61,962 bases of DNA from Candidatus Accumulibacter phosphatis (GTDB taxonomy: Bacteria; Pseudomonadota; Gammaproteobacteria; Burkholderiales; Rhodocyclaceae). The stretch spans positions 1 to 61,962 of the forward strand of contig NZ_SPMY01000034.1 of NCBI RefSeq assembly GCF_012939955.1. The letters run 5' to 3'. Positions 9,117 through 16,229 of the stretch are shown here, piece by piece; the stretch's first letter is position 1, and every line of letters starts with the position of its first letter. The position numbers were made by a program, and so were the translations under genes. Under the pieces are notes generated by a model that searched no databases, had not been told where the DNA came from, and was given only the letters and a program-made list of their open reading frames with translations.

Positions 9117-9536
9117 TTATTGCCCCTGGATCGCCGTGCGCAAGGTATTGATGCGCCCGGAAAGAAAAGTCAGGCCCGCTTCGTAGAAGAAGGAATTCTC
9201 GGCAAACTGCGCCCGCTCGACATCCATGTCCACCGTGTTGCCATCGGCACTGGCCTGCGTCGGCTGCCGATAGAGCAGCTGCAGGGGATCGGCTGCCGCC
9301 CTGCCCGGCGAATGCTGCGGGGAAGTGGTGGCCAAGCCCAGGGTCGCCAGACGCAGACCCGCCTGCTCACGACCACTGACCGCCTGCTGCAGGGTGCTTG
9401 CGAAATCAAAGTCGCGTGCCTGGTAATGCGGCGTATCGGCGTTGGCAATATTACCGGCCAGCACCTGCTGCCGCTCGGCGCGCAGGGTCAATGCCTGCAG
9501 CTGGAAGGAAAGCGAATCCTGGATTTTGCCGACCAT
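9117..9536 (-). CDS. flgB: Proximal rod protein FlgB
   Basis: Encodes 139 residues from the ATG at 9536, supported by GGAGGG 7-8 bases upstream. A much longer in-frame reading to 9698 runs through the promoter and is rejected. SFQLQALTLRAERQQVL and GNIANADTPHYQARDFDF are diagnostic of FlgB. The C-terminus (TVDMDVERAQFAENSFFYEA) is typical. It is the first gene of the rod/hook operon and sits directly under a near-perfect sigma-54 promoter. Confidence 0.96.
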   Translation of the reverse strand: MVGKIQDSLSFQLQALTLRAERQQVLAGNIANADTPHYQARDFDFASTLQQAVSGREQAGLRLATLGLATTSPQHSPGRAAADPLQLLYRQPTQASADGNTVDMDVERAQFAENSFFYEAGLTFLSGRINTLRTAIQGQ

Positions 9537-9576
9537 CAGCGTGCCCTCCGTGTCCTGTTCTCGTGAACAGTCAACA

Positions 9577-9592
9577 AGCAATAGCCGTGCCA
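9577..9592 (-). promoter_or_regulatory. Sigma-54 (RpoN) promoter of the flgB operon
   Basis: On the - strand the sequence is TGGCACG-GCTA-TTGCT, an exact match to the sigma-54 consensus TGGCACG-N4-TTGCW. Transcription should start near 9566, about 30 bases before the flgB ATG. Sigma-54 control implies a FleQ/FlrA-type activator, which is not encoded in this window. Confidence 0.88.
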
Positions 9593-9611
9593 CCTCCTTT
9601 GGTGGCGAGCC

Positions 9612-9681
9612 GGCAAGCATTTGCCAGCGCTCTGCCGCAGCCGCCGACCGGCATTTGCCGGCCCCACGGCAAATTTTGCCG
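9612..9681. promoter_or_regulatory. Three GGCA...TGCC palindromes upstream of the flgB sigma-54 promoter
   Basis: Three related inverted repeats stand in the flgA-flgB gap: GGCAA-GCAT-TTGCC (9612-9625), CCGGCA-TT-TGCCGG (9648-9661) and CGGCAAA-T-TTTGCCG (9667-9681). They lie about 45-115 bases upstream of the flgB start site, which is where enhancer-binding proteins usually bind. They are also 70-140 bases before the flgA start. The role as operator is inference. Confidence 0.5.
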
Positions 9682-9748
9682 CCTTCCACGCCAGGCATTC
9701 ATCTTCGGGCCGCTTCGCGGGGCCGCCGGAATCAGGCAGAATGACGCG

Positions 9749-10459
9749 ATGCCTATCTCGAAGCTCGTCACCCATCGCGCCACCCGCCTTGCCAGATCGC
9801 TGCTCGTTCTTCTTCTCGCCGCCGCGAGCAGCGGGGTCGGCGCGCAGGAGTCACTGAGTGCCGCTCTCGACAACTATCTGCGCCTTCAGACCCAGGGCTT
9901 GCCGGGCAAGGCAAGCTATAGCATCGGTCGTCTCGACCAGCACGCGCAGGAGGCGCCATGTAGCGCTTACGAGCCCTTCCTGCCGCAGGGTAGTCGGCTC
10001 TGGGGAAGAACCACCATCGGCGTACGTTGCCTGGCACCCGAGGCATGGACGATCTATGTGCCGGTGCAGATCAGAATCTCCGGAAGCTACCTGGTCACGG
10101 CGCGGCAGCTCAATCGTGGCCAGGTAATCAGCGCCGCCGACGTCTTTGCGCAACAGGGCGATCTCGGCAGTCTGCCGGCCAGCATCGTGACCGACCCGGC
10201 GCAGGCCATCGGCAAAACGGTCAAGAACGGCGTCGCGGCCGGCCAACCCCTGCGCAACGACCTGCTCACCGCGCCCTTGGCAGTGCAGCAGGGACAAAGC
10301 GTAAAGCTGCAGTCGAAAGGCGCGGGTTTCTCGGTCAGCAACGAGGGCAAGGCTCTCAACAACGCCAGCGACGGTGAGATCGTCCGGGTAAGCACCGCTT
10401 CCGGGCAGGTCGTCAGCGGAGTCGCACGTCCCGGCGGCATCGTTGAAGTGAGCTATTGA
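9749..10459 (+). CDS. flgA: P-ring assembly chaperone FlgA
   Basis: Encodes 236 residues from the ATG at 9749 (MPISKLVTHRATRLARS). The signal peptide is about 30 residues (LLVLLLAAASSGVGAQE), so the protein is periplasmic. The C-terminal half is a SAF/ChapFlgA domain: YLVTARQLNRGQVISAADV, then VKNGVAAGQPLRNDLL and the closing GVARPGGIVEVSY. FlgA helps FlgI polymerise into the P ring. It is divergent from flgB and followed after 92 bases by flgM. Its own promoter must lie between 9593 and 9748; I see no convincing consensus there. Confidence 0.93.
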   Translation: MPISKLVTHRATRLARSLLVLLLAAASSGVGAQESLSAALDNYLRLQTQGLPGKASYSIGRLDQHAQEAPCSAYEPFLPQGSRLWGRTTIGVRCLAPEAWTIYVPVQIRISGSYLVTARQLNRGQVISAADVFAQQGDLGSLPASIVTDPAQAIGKTVKNGVAAGQPLRNDLLTAPLAVQQGQSVKLQSKGAGFSVSNEGKALNNASDGEIVRVSTASGQVVSGVARPGGIVEVSY

Positions 10460-10490
10460 GCTAGCTGCAGGATGTTGCTGAAAATAATGT

Positions 10491-10517
10491 TAAAGTTTTG
10501 CCGTTCTGCGCCGATAG
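10491..10517 (+). promoter_or_regulatory. Sigma-28 (FliA) promoter of flgM-flgN
   Basis: TAAAGTTT (10491-10498), an 11-base spacer and GCCGATAG (10510-10517) match the FliA consensus TAAAGTTT-N11-GCCGATAA at all but the last base. It lies 34 bases before the flgM start. FliA would thus drive its own anti-sigma factor, the standard feedback loop. Confidence 0.9.
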
Positions 10518-10551
10518 ATGAATTGAGAACAACCGCTCAAGGGGCAACACC

Positions 10552-10839
10552 GTGAAGATCGACAGCACCAGCACGACGGCCAGCGCCACCGTCAGCAGTG
10601 ACACCCGCACGCGCGGCAACATCAGCAAACCGACCAGCAACGCGGCTGCCGAAGTGCATCTCAGTGAATTGGCAACCCATCTGCATTCGTCGGGGGAGGC
10701 CCCGGCCTATGATGCCACCCGCGTTGCCGAGATCAAACAGGCTATCGCCGAGGGTCGCTTCACGATCAACGCCGAAGCCATTGCCGACCGCCTGATCGAG
10801 TCGGCCAGCGAACTGATCGGTTCGCAACGGCAGACCTGA
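10552..10839 (+). CDS. flgM: Anti-sigma-28 factor FlgM
   Basis: Encodes 95 residues from a GTG start preceded by AAGGGG. The N-terminal half is Ser/Thr-rich and looks disordered, as in known FlgM. The C-terminal half (YDATRVAEIKQAIAEGRFTI, then NAEAIADRLIESA) is the FliA-binding region. FlgM holds FliA inactive until it is exported through the finished hook. It lies directly downstream of the sigma-28 promoter and just before flgN. Confidence 0.93.
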   Translation: MKIDSTSTTASATVSSDTRTRGNISKPTSNAAAEVHLSELATHLHSSGEAPAYDATRVAEIKQAIAEGRFTINAEAIADRLIESASELIGSQRQT

Positions 10840-10853
10840 CGGCCGCCAAGCCA

Positions 10854-11363
10854 ATGGCCGCGAAACCAGAGGGAAGCGAGGTCGGCGAGCGCAGCGCAAG
10901 TGCCGACTTCGCGCAGACCGTCGACAGCGAGATCGCCGCAGCGCAGAGCTTTGTCGCCCTGCTCGAGCGCGAACAGCAAATGCTGGTCAAAGGCGAAGTG
11001 GACGACCTTCTCGGTCTCGTCCGCCAAAAGAACAATGTCGCCGCCGAACTGGCAAGGCTCGCCGCCCAACGCAAACGCTTGCTGGCCGCCAGCGGCCTGC
11101 CCAATGATCGCGCGGGAATAGCCGCCTGGTTTGCTGCGCACCCCGTAGAAAAAAGCGTTCACAGCGCCTGGTCGGTCTTGTTGGCCGTCGCCGCCCAGGC
11201 GCGCGAACTGAATCGCGCCAATGGCGAACTGATCCAGGAACGCATGCAGAACAATACGCAGGCGCTCGAAGTGCTCCTGGGAAGCAACGCGGCCAGCAAT
11301 CTGTATGGCCCGGACGGACAAAGCGCGCCCCCCAGCGGCCGCCGCATCAGCGATAGTGCCTAA
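10854..11363 (+). CDS. flgN: Flagellar export chaperone FlgN
   Basis: Encodes 169 residues. It is mostly helical: an N-terminal FLALL-like helix (FVALLEREQQMLVKGEVDDL) and a middle coiled coil (LARLAAQRKRLLAASG) match the FlgN fold. A C-terminal helix (NGELIQERMQNNTQALEVLL) completes it. FlgN escorts FlgK and FlgL to the export gate. Identification rests on these patterns and on position after flgM. Its TAA stop overlaps the TAG stop of convergent motD by two bases (11361-11362). An A6 tract at 11149-11154 is in frame, which matters for judging the frameshifts elsewhere. Confidence 0.88.
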   Translation: MAAKPEGSEVGERSASADFAQTVDSEIAAAQSFVALLEREQQMLVKGEVDDLLGLVRQKNNVAAELARLAAQRKRLLAASGLPNDRAGIAAWFAAHPVEKSVHSAWSVLLAVAAQARELNRANGELIQERMQNNTQALEVLLGSNAASNLYGPDGQSAPPSGRRISDSA

Positions 11364-12244
11364 CGTGCTGGCAGCTGCCGCGGAGCTGCAGTACTTGCCG
11401 GTGGTGCCGGCGGTGCCGGTGGCACTGGTGCTTCCGCTGGCGCCGGATCGACGGCCACCGCGGCGCTCTCGCCCTGCCCCTGCAGATCGACCTCGGTGCC
11501 TTTTTCCGGGATCGCCGAGTCGATCAGAATCGAGACCCGACGATTGCGCGCTCGCCCGTCCGCCAGTGCATTCGGCTCGACCGGGCGCGTATCGGCATAG
11601 CCAATCGCGGTCAGCCGGGGCGCCGCGATACCGGCTGCCGCGAAGAGGCGCAGAACGGTCGTAGCGCGCACCGCCGAGAGCTCCCAGTTGGAAGGGAACT
11701 GTGTATTGCTGATCGGCACGTCGTCGGTGTGCCCTTCGATGGTAATCGGGAAATCGGTCCCCACCAGCACCTCGGCCACCGCCTCCATGGCCCGTGCCAG
11801 CGGCGGCTGAATCAAGGCCTGCCCTGGCGAGAACAGAATGCTGTCGTTGATTTCTATGGTCACTCCGCGACTGGTTTCAAGGACTCGCACCTTCCCCTGC
11901 GCAACCAGAGGCGCCATCACCTCAAGAATGTCCTTGGCAATACTGCGCATACTCTCGCGCTGTTTCTGTTTGACGGCCTCCTGCGTCTTGCTGGTCAGGC
12001 TGGGCTTCGTCACCGGCGCCGGTGTCGGCACGATCAGCGCCAGCTGGCCGGCGCTGTTGACCGGAACATTGCGAAAAGCGCTGACCATCGAATCGCTCAG
12101 GATTCGGTACTTGCCCTCATTGACTGAGGAAAGGGCGTACATCACAACAAAGAAAGCGAACAGCAGGGTAATGAAGTCCGCGTACGAAACCAGCCAGCGC
12201 TCGTGGTTTTCGTGCCCTTCCTCGGCGCGTTTTCGACGTGCCAC
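11360..12244 (-). CDS. motD: Flagellar stator protein MotD (MotB family)
   Basis: Encodes 294 residues. A short cytoplasmic N-terminus is followed by one membrane helix with the proton-carrying Asp: WLVSYADFITLLFAFFVVMY. The C-terminal OmpA-like domain (ITIEGHTDDVPISNTQFPSN, LSAVRATTVLRLF) anchors the stator to peptidoglycan. A Pro/Ala-rich tail of about 30 residues ends the protein. Partnership with motC four bases upstream and linkage to fliA identify the MotCD pair of polar-flagellated bacteria rather than MotAB. Confidence 0.92.
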   Translation of the reverse strand: MARRKRAEEGHENHERWLVSYADFITLLFAFFVVMYALSSVNEGKYRILSDSMVSAFRNVPVNSAGQLALIVPTPAPVTKPSLTSKTQEAVKQKQRESMRSIAKDILEVMAPLVAQGKVRVLETSRGVTIEINDSILFSPGQALIQPPLARAMEAVAEVLVGTDFPITIEGHTDDVPISNTQFPSNWELSAVRATTVLRLFAAAGIAAPRLTAIGYADTRPVEPNALADGRARNRRVSILIDSAIPEKGTEVDLQGQGESAAVAVDPAPAEAPVPPAPPAPPASTAAPRQLPAR

Positions 12245-12247
12245 AGT

Positions 12248-12988
12248 CTAGAAGATATAGCCGCGCAGGCGGCTTTCAATGATGCGTGGATTATCACCAT
12301 TGGCGATACCGACCAGTCCGTCGACGATCATTTCGCGCTGTGTGATCATGCGATTGATGTGCGCCTTCAACTTGCCGGCCATCGGTAGATAGACCAGGTT
12401 GGCCAGGCCGACGCCGTAGATCGTGGCCACGAAAGCCACGGCGATGCCGGCGCCAAGCTTGGACGGATCGGACAGGTTCTCCATCACGTGAATCAGACCC
12501 ATCACCGCGCCGAGGATGCCGATCGTCGGCGAGTAACCGCCAGCCGCCTCCCAGATTCTGGCCGAGAGTTTCATTTCCTGGTCGAAGGTGTTTATTTCGA
12601 CCTCCAGAACCTCACGCAGGCGCTCCGGTTCGGCGCCGTCGACAAGCAGCTGCAATCCCTTGCGGGTGAACTCGTCCGACAGCTCATTGACCAGCGCATC
12701 GAGTGCCAGCAAGCCCTCACGCCGCGACACCTGGCTCCAGTTGGCAATTTGCTGGATAAGTTGCTGCGGATCCGAAACTGGCGGGCGAAAAACCCACTTC
12801 GCCATGCGGATGCCGCGCACGAAGGTCGCATACGGACTCTGCAACATGACCGCCCCCAGGGTGCCGCCAACGACGATCAGCAGCGCTGTCGGCTGCGACA
12901 AGGAGCCAACGTGGCCACCTTCGAGGATTTGCCCGCCGACGATCGCCAGCACGCCGATCAGCAGGCCGAGAACACTGGTCCTATCCAT
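12248..12988 (-). CDS. motC: Flagellar stator protein MotC (MotA family)
   Basis: Encodes 246 residues with four predicted membrane helices: residues 5-22, about 34-50, and two near 155-200. The cytoplasmic loop (FTRKGLQLLVDGAEPERLRE) carries the charged residues that contact FliG. GGYSPTIGILGAVMGLIHVM and GVGLANLVYLPMAGKLKAHI are the family's helices 3 and 4. With MotD it forms the proton channel that drives rotation. Its start overlaps the end of fliA by 8 bases. Confidence 0.94.
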   Translation of the reverse strand: MDRTSVLGLLIGVLAIVGGQILEGGHVGSLSQPTALLIVVGGTLGAVMLQSPYATFVRGIRMAKWVFRPPVSDPQQLIQQIANWSQVSRREGLLALDALVNELSDEFTRKGLQLLVDGAEPERLREVLEVEINTFDQEMKLSARIWEAAGGYSPTIGILGAVMGLIHVMENLSDPSKLGAGIAVAFVATIYGVGLANLVYLPMAGKLKAHINRMITQREMIVDGLVGIANGDNPRIIESRLRGYIF

Positions 12989-13727
12989 TCTTGTCGATTT
13001 TCTTTCGCTTCTTGTCCACGGCGCCAGCCAGGCGCGTACGCAATCGCATCACGGCCTGACTGTGCAGCTGACAAACGCGTGATTCGCTGACGCCCATCAC
13101 TTCCCCGATTTCACGCAGATTGAGATCCTGCTCATAGTAGAGCGCCATCATCAGCTTTTCCCGCTCGGGCAGATCGGCAATCGCCTTGACCAGCGCCTGA
13201 CGGGTACTCTCGTCCTCGAAGAGCTGCGCCGGATCGCTATTCTCCTCAACCTGATGACGCTCCAGAAAATCCTCACCCTCTTCGCTGATCAGGTCTTCGA
13301 GATAAACCAACTGGTGCCCGCGAGCGCTCTGCAGCATCTTCTGATAGTCGGCCAGCGTCATGTCGAGAGCGTCGGCGAGCTCTTTTTCGGTCGGCGCGCG
13401 CCCCGTTTGCTGTTGCAGCTGCGTGATGGTCGCCTCGATGAGGCGACAGCTGCGTCGCAAACTGCGTGGCAACCAATCGTTCTCGCGCAGGCTGTCGAGC
13501 ATCGCGCCACGAACCCGCTGCACCGCGTAGGCTTCGAACTGTGCTCCCACACCGACCTCGAAACGGCCAATCGCGTCGAGCAGGCCGAGCATCCCGTTCT
13601 GCACCAGGTCGTCGAGCAGAACGCTGGCCGGCAGACGCGCCATCAGATGGCAAGCGATGCGCTTGACCATTGGCGCGAAGCGCTCGACCAGCTGCTCCCT
13701 GTTGATCTGACCAACGGCGTTATACAT
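12981..13727 (-). CDS. fliA: RNA polymerase sigma-28 factor FliA
   Basis: Encodes 248 residues from the ATG at 13727 (MYNAVGQINREQLVERFAP). A longer in-frame reading to 13889 only translates the repeat copy upstream. Region 2 is clear (DLVQNGMLGLLDAIGRFEVG, then FEAYAVQRVRGAMLDSLREN) and region 4 ends the protein (NLREIGEVMGVSESRVCQLH). FliA transcribes late flagellar genes; two matching promoters are seen at flgM and flgK. The gene is inside the flhA-flhF-flhG-motCD operon, as in Pseudomonas. The ribosome site is weak, and the dispersed repeat begins only 9 bases before the start codon. Confidence 0.95.
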   Translation of the reverse strand: MYNAVGQINREQLVERFAPMVKRIACHLMARLPASVLLDDLVQNGMLGLLDAIGRFEVGVGAQFEAYAVQRVRGAMLDSLRENDWLPRSLRRSCRLIEATITQLQQQTGRAPTEKELADALDMTLADYQKMLQSARGHQLVYLEDLISEEGEDFLERHQVEENSDPAQLFEDESTRQALVKAIADLPEREKLMMALYYEQDLNLREIGEVMGVSESRVCQLHSQAVMRLRTRLAGAVDKKRKKIDKNG

Positions 13728-13736
13728 GCAGCTACC

Positions 13737-13946
13737 GTGAAAGTCGCGTCCGCGACTCACGAATCGCCGTTCTCCGTCGTGCGCGAAAAGGAGCGGAGCG
13801 TGAGATGAGTGAGATGAGTGAGATGAGGAATTCGAGGAACAGGTTTCCTGCCCGTCGGGCGATTCCGGCGGGCAAGCCGGAGTGCACACTGCAAGTGAGG
13901 GAAGTGGTCATGACATTCATCATCAAGGGGAGCTACAAGGCATGAC
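13737..13946 (-). repeat. Expanded and diverged dispersed-repeat copy D
   Basis: In reverse orientation, hairpin 3 (GTGAAAGTCGCG...CGCGACTCAC, 13737-13760) and hairpin 1 (GGTCATGAC at 13907-13915, GCATGACCG at 13938-13946) of the element are recognisable. The hairpin 2 region is replaced by about 140 bases. These include three tandem TGAGATGAG units (13801-13827) and a GC-rich inverted repeat near 13850-13877. The copy separates flhG from fliA and forms the fliA leader. Confidence 0.7.
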
Positions 13947-13963
13947 CGTTTGGCAGAGAGCGA

Positions 13964-14848
13964 TCAGGCGTAGATAGCTGTGGGGTCGATACGTTGGCTC
14001 AAGTGTAGCAGTTGTTGCACGAAATGTTCCAGGCCGCGGGCATCGGCGTCACCGCCGGGCCAGTTGAGCAGTTCGCTGGCCACATTTTGATAGGCCATTG
14101 CTGACGGCGCCTCCGGAAACAGCGCGGCGACCGGTTGGCAGAGCCGGGACGCCTGCCGCAGGGACTCGTCGAGCGGTACGTAACCGGCATAATCAAGACG
14201 GGCGAGCTGGCGACTGTGCGCCACCGCGGCAATGTTGTCATGGACCGCCTGCGCATCGCTCGCGTTGCGCGCCTTGTTCACCAGAATGCGAAAGTGCTTG
14301 CGCGCATAGCCCAGGCTGACTTTCTTGATCAGCGCGTAGGCGTCGGTAATCGACGCCCCGTTCGGCGAGACGACAATGACCGTATCGTGCGCCGCCAGGC
14401 CGAGTGGCGAAAAGCCGAGCGGATGATCAAGCGAGGTATCGACGAGAACGATGTCGGCCGGTCGGTCAATCTGACCAAAACTATCGAGCAGGATGCGCTG
14501 CTCGGCAGCACTCAGAGTCGCGAGCCGTTGGACCACCTTCGCCGCCGGCAGAACGCGGACCCCTGGCGCCACCGAAAGAATCACCTCGGACAATGGCTTC
14601 TCGCAACGCACCACCTGCTGCAGATCGTGGCGCACGAGGACGCCGTAGTAGGCGGCAACACTGTCGTCGCTGTTCTCGTCGACGACCAGCACTTCCTTGC
14701 CCTGACGGGCCAGGCAAGCCGCCAGGTTGGCCACCGAAACGCTCTTGCCAACACCGACGCTGCCGGCGGCGAAACTGACGATACGCAGCCGCGGGCGGCC
14801 GAAGAGACGCCTCAGCCCAGCCGCCTGATCGCCGCGCAGATTAAGCAC
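13964..14848 (-). CDS. flhG: Flagellar number regulator FlhG (FleN), MinD-like ATPase
   Basis: Encodes 294 residues. The deviant Walker A (SFAAGSVGVGKSVSVANLAA), the switch-like DIVLVDTSLD and VVVSPNGASITDAYALIKKV place it in the MinD/ParA group. FlhG limits the number of polar flagella by antagonising FlhF and, in Pseudomonas, the activator FleQ. The N-terminus has the short basic FlhG segment (DQAAGLRRLFGRPRLRIV) that stimulates FlhF. It overlaps flhF by 8 bases. A C-terminal amphipathic helix (LEHFVQQLLHLSQRI) could bind membrane. Confidence 0.93.
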   Translation of the reverse strand: MLNLRGDQAAGLRRLFGRPRLRIVSFAAGSVGVGKSVSVANLAACLARQGKEVLVVDENSDDSVAAYYGVLVRHDLQQVVRCEKPLSEVILSVAPGVRVLPAAKVVQRLATLSAAEQRILLDSFGQIDRPADIVLVDTSLDHPLGFSPLGLAAHDTVIVVSPNGASITDAYALIKKVSLGYARKHFRILVNKARNASDAQAVHDNIAAVAHSRQLARLDYAGYVPLDESLRQASRLCQPVAALFPEAPSAMAYQNVASELLNWPGGDADARGLEHFVQQLLHLSQRIDPTAIYA

Positions 14849-16229
14849 GCTGACCTCCTCCGGCAGAAACGACCTTGGTCGTGTGGGCCGCGTTGGCTGC
14901 GGCGCTGGCCATCATCAGGCCTGGCTCGAGGCCAGCAAGACGATGCGGCGAGCTGTCCGGCAAATCCTTGAAAGCACGGTGCACCAGATAAGGGCGATTG
15001 GGCAGGTGCAGGTCTTCCGGCACGCGCTGCCCGTTCGAGACGTAGTACAGGCGCAGGCGATGACGGATGATGACATCGAGCGACGACGCCAGACTCGCGG
15101 CTTCGTCGACCTTGGTCAGAATGCAACCGGCGAGGTTCTGCAGTCCGTTATACGCCTTGATCACGTCGTCGAGCGTATCGCCACGACTGGTCGCCGACAA
15201 CAGCAGCAGCGACTTGACGTCGTTATCAGCGAACATCGCCACCTGCTCACTGACCAGCCGATCGCGCTGACTCATGCCCATGGTGTCGATCAGCACCATA
15301 TGCGTGTGCTGCAGATCCTGCAGCGTCGCACGCAGGTCGGCGGTGTCCCTGGCCAGATGAACCGAAACGCCGAGAATCCGCCCATAAATGCGCAGCTGTT
15401 CGTGCGCGCCGATCCGATAACCGTCGGTAGTTACCAGCGCCAGCTTCCTGGCGCCGTGCCGCAGCACGCAGCGGGCGGCGAGTTTGGCGGTGGTGGTGGT
15501 CTTGCCGACACCGGTCGGCCCGACCAGTGCGTAGACCCCACCACGGTCGACGATATCGCTCTCGCTGTCGGTGGTCAGCAGGCCTCGATCGGCCCCTCCC
15601 TTGACCCAGGCCAGCGACTGTGCGGCATCGAGATCGCGCGGCAGATCGGCAAGCAAGTCGCGGGCGAACTGTGGCGAAAAGCCGGCGTCGAGCAACTGGC
15701 GAAGAATCTCGGTCTTCACCGGCTCGGCGCGCGCCGATTCGCCCCAGGCAAAACCGGCCAGGTGCTGCTCGACAATTTTTCGCAAGGAGCGAATCTCGTC
15801 GATCACGGCCGCCGGAACGACTTCTGCTTTCACCGGCAGGGCATTCGGCGGCGCTGCTCGTGGCAGATCGACCTGCGGCCTGGCGCGCACCGACAACGGC
15901 GGCGACGGCCGCGGCGGCTGCTGTCCAAGGCGTGCCCGCTGCGGGGCACTGGTAGCTGACGCGGCCGACGCCGGCGCCTGTCGCGAGGCCGCGGGGCGCT
16001 CGCCGAGCGGCTCGAGCGAAGGACCTGGGGCAAGCTCCTTGCGACGTGGCCCCGGCTCGCGCTCGGCGGTCGGAACGATCATCTCCATGTCGCGGGCGGC
16101 AACCGCCATGATCTCGACACCTCCGGGAATCCCACGATTGGAGAGAATGATCGCGTCGGGCCCCAGCGTCTCCTTGACCTTGCGCAATGCGTCACGCGCG
16201 GTCGCGGCGATGAATTTCCTGACGTTCAT
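14841..16229 (-). CDS. flhF: Signal-recognition-particle-like GTPase FlhF
   Basis: Encodes 462 residues. The N-terminus MNVRKFIAATARDALRKVKE is typical of FlhF, followed by a Pro/Ala/Arg-rich linker (about residues 75-130). The NG domain then carries GPTGVGKTTTTAKLAAR (G1), DTMGMSQRDR (G3) and TKVDEA (G4). FlhF marks the pole and recruits the first MS-ring parts. It overlaps flhA by 4 bases and flhG by 8, so the three are co-translated. Its presence together with FlhG predicts one or few polar flagella. Confidence 0.95.
   Translation of the reverse strand: MNVRKFIAATARDALRKVKETLGPDAIILSNRGIPGGVEIMAVAARDMEMIVPTAEREPGPRRKELAPGPSLEPLGERPAASRQAPASAASATSAPQRARLGQQPPRPSPPLSVRARPQVDLPRAAPPNALPVKAEVVPAAVIDEIRSLRKIVEQHLAGFAWGESARAEPVKTEILRQLLDAGFSPQFARDLLADLPRDLDAAQSLAWVKGGADRGLLTTDSESDIVDRGGVYALVGPTGVGKTTTTAKLAARCVLRHGARKLALVTTDGYRIGAHEQLRIYGRILGVSVHLARDTADLRATLQDLQHTHMVLIDTMGMSQRDRLVSEQVAMFADNDVKSLLLLSATSRGDTLDDVIKAYNGLQNLAGCILTKVDEAASLASSLDVIIRHRLRLYYVSNGQRVPEDLHLPNRPYLVHRAFKDLPDSSPHRLAGLEPGLMMASAAANAAHTTKVVSAGGGQRA

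Noticed and set aside
9649-9690. A sigma-54 promoter for flgA on the + strand
   Set aside because: GG and GC pairs occur, but none with the required 10-base spacing and acceptable flanks.
13728-13889. N-terminal extension of FliA containing SSHSSHSSH
   Set aside because: It merely translates the repeat copy and the TGAGATGAG units; FliA homologues start at the ATG used here.
14883-15959. A 358-codon + strand frame opposite flhF
   Set aside because: Shadow of flhF; low-complexity Arg/Gln-rich product without any family sequence.
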